The notes under the pieces: generated by a model
Database searches by the model: none
What the model was told of the DNA's origin: nothing
Seen by the model: the letters and a program-made list of their open reading frames with translations, nothing else
Assembly (NCBI GenBank): GCA_001630475.1
Contig: KV419422.1
Coordinates: forward strand, 186,001-250,000
Origin: Sistotremastrum niveocremeum HHB9708
Lineage: Eukaryota > Basidiomycota > Agaricomycetes > Sistotremastrales > Sistotremastraceae
Direction: 5' to 3'
DNA length: 64,000 nt
Shown here: one piece after another, positions 63,948 to 64,000 of the stretch
How positions within the stretch are numbered: the first letter of the stretch is position 1
Layout: each line of letters opens with the position of its first letter
Position numbers and translations under genes: made by a program

Positions 63948-64000
63948 TGTAAGTGAGAACGATGGGACCAGCCAGTGAAGTGAGTTGGAAGTGAGTTAGA

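Overview
This window is nuclear DNA from a filamentous basidiomycete, most likely a mushroom-forming agaricomycete. Almost every gene is cut by short introns of about 48-60 bases with GT..AG ends. The proteins are fungal housekeeping types. Two secreted enzymes typical of wood and litter fungi are present: a heme-thiolate peroxygenase and a GH16 laminarinase. RNA polymerase II carries a degenerate heptad tail (YSPTSPR alternating with FSPTSPS). Genes are dense, lie on both strands, and are often separated by less than 150 bases. No rRNA, tRNA or CRISPR was found.

Layout. At 0-4.2 kb are the 3' end of RNA polymerase I subunit RPA12, the small oligosaccharyltransferase subunit OST5, the ER-shaping protein YOP1, and a UNC93/DUF895-type membrane transporter. 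At 5.1-9.1 kb are a secreted unspecific peroxygenase and an orphan protein ending in a CaaX prenylation box. At 9.3-17.8 kb a Dbf2/Sid2 NDR kinase and the N-degron E3 ligase UBR1 diverge from a shared promoter region. At 17.9-26.7 kb a tightly packed minus-strand run holds mitochondrial glutamyl-tRNA synthetase, retromer VPS35, ESCRT-0 VPS27 and a tentative 70-residue protein.

At 27.8-31.1 kb is a large disordered protein with a Bni4/Afr1-like C-terminal motif. At 31.5-33.2 kb a non-autonomous repeat element with long imperfect inverted ends sits between two convergent gene ends. At 33.4-40.2 kb is RPB1, whose C-terminal heptad tail is broken into tiny phase-1 exons. At 41.5-44.2 kb are a class 1A-like dihydroorotate dehydrogenase and TRAPP subunit TRS31. 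At 44.3-48.2 kb a BTB-domain protein is followed directly by a stand-alone cullin N-terminal-domain protein. At 48.5-51.6 kb is a UVRAG/Vps38 protein of PI3-kinase complex II. At 52.7-57.8 kb are two tandem acetyl-CoA transporter (SLC33A1) paralogs. At 58.1-63.9 kb a GYF-domain protein converges on the GH16 glucanase.

Endomembrane traffic is over-represented (YOP1, VPS35, VPS27, UVRAG, TRS31, OST5, two SLC33A1 genes), but a functional cluster is not proven. The most unusual signals are the heptad-sized exons of RPB1, the BTB/cullin-stub neighbours, the foldback-like element at 31.5-33.2 kb, the prenylated orphan, a 7-base micro-exon and a probable GC-AG intron. Splice sites were assigned by eye, using frame, phase and protein-family continuity.
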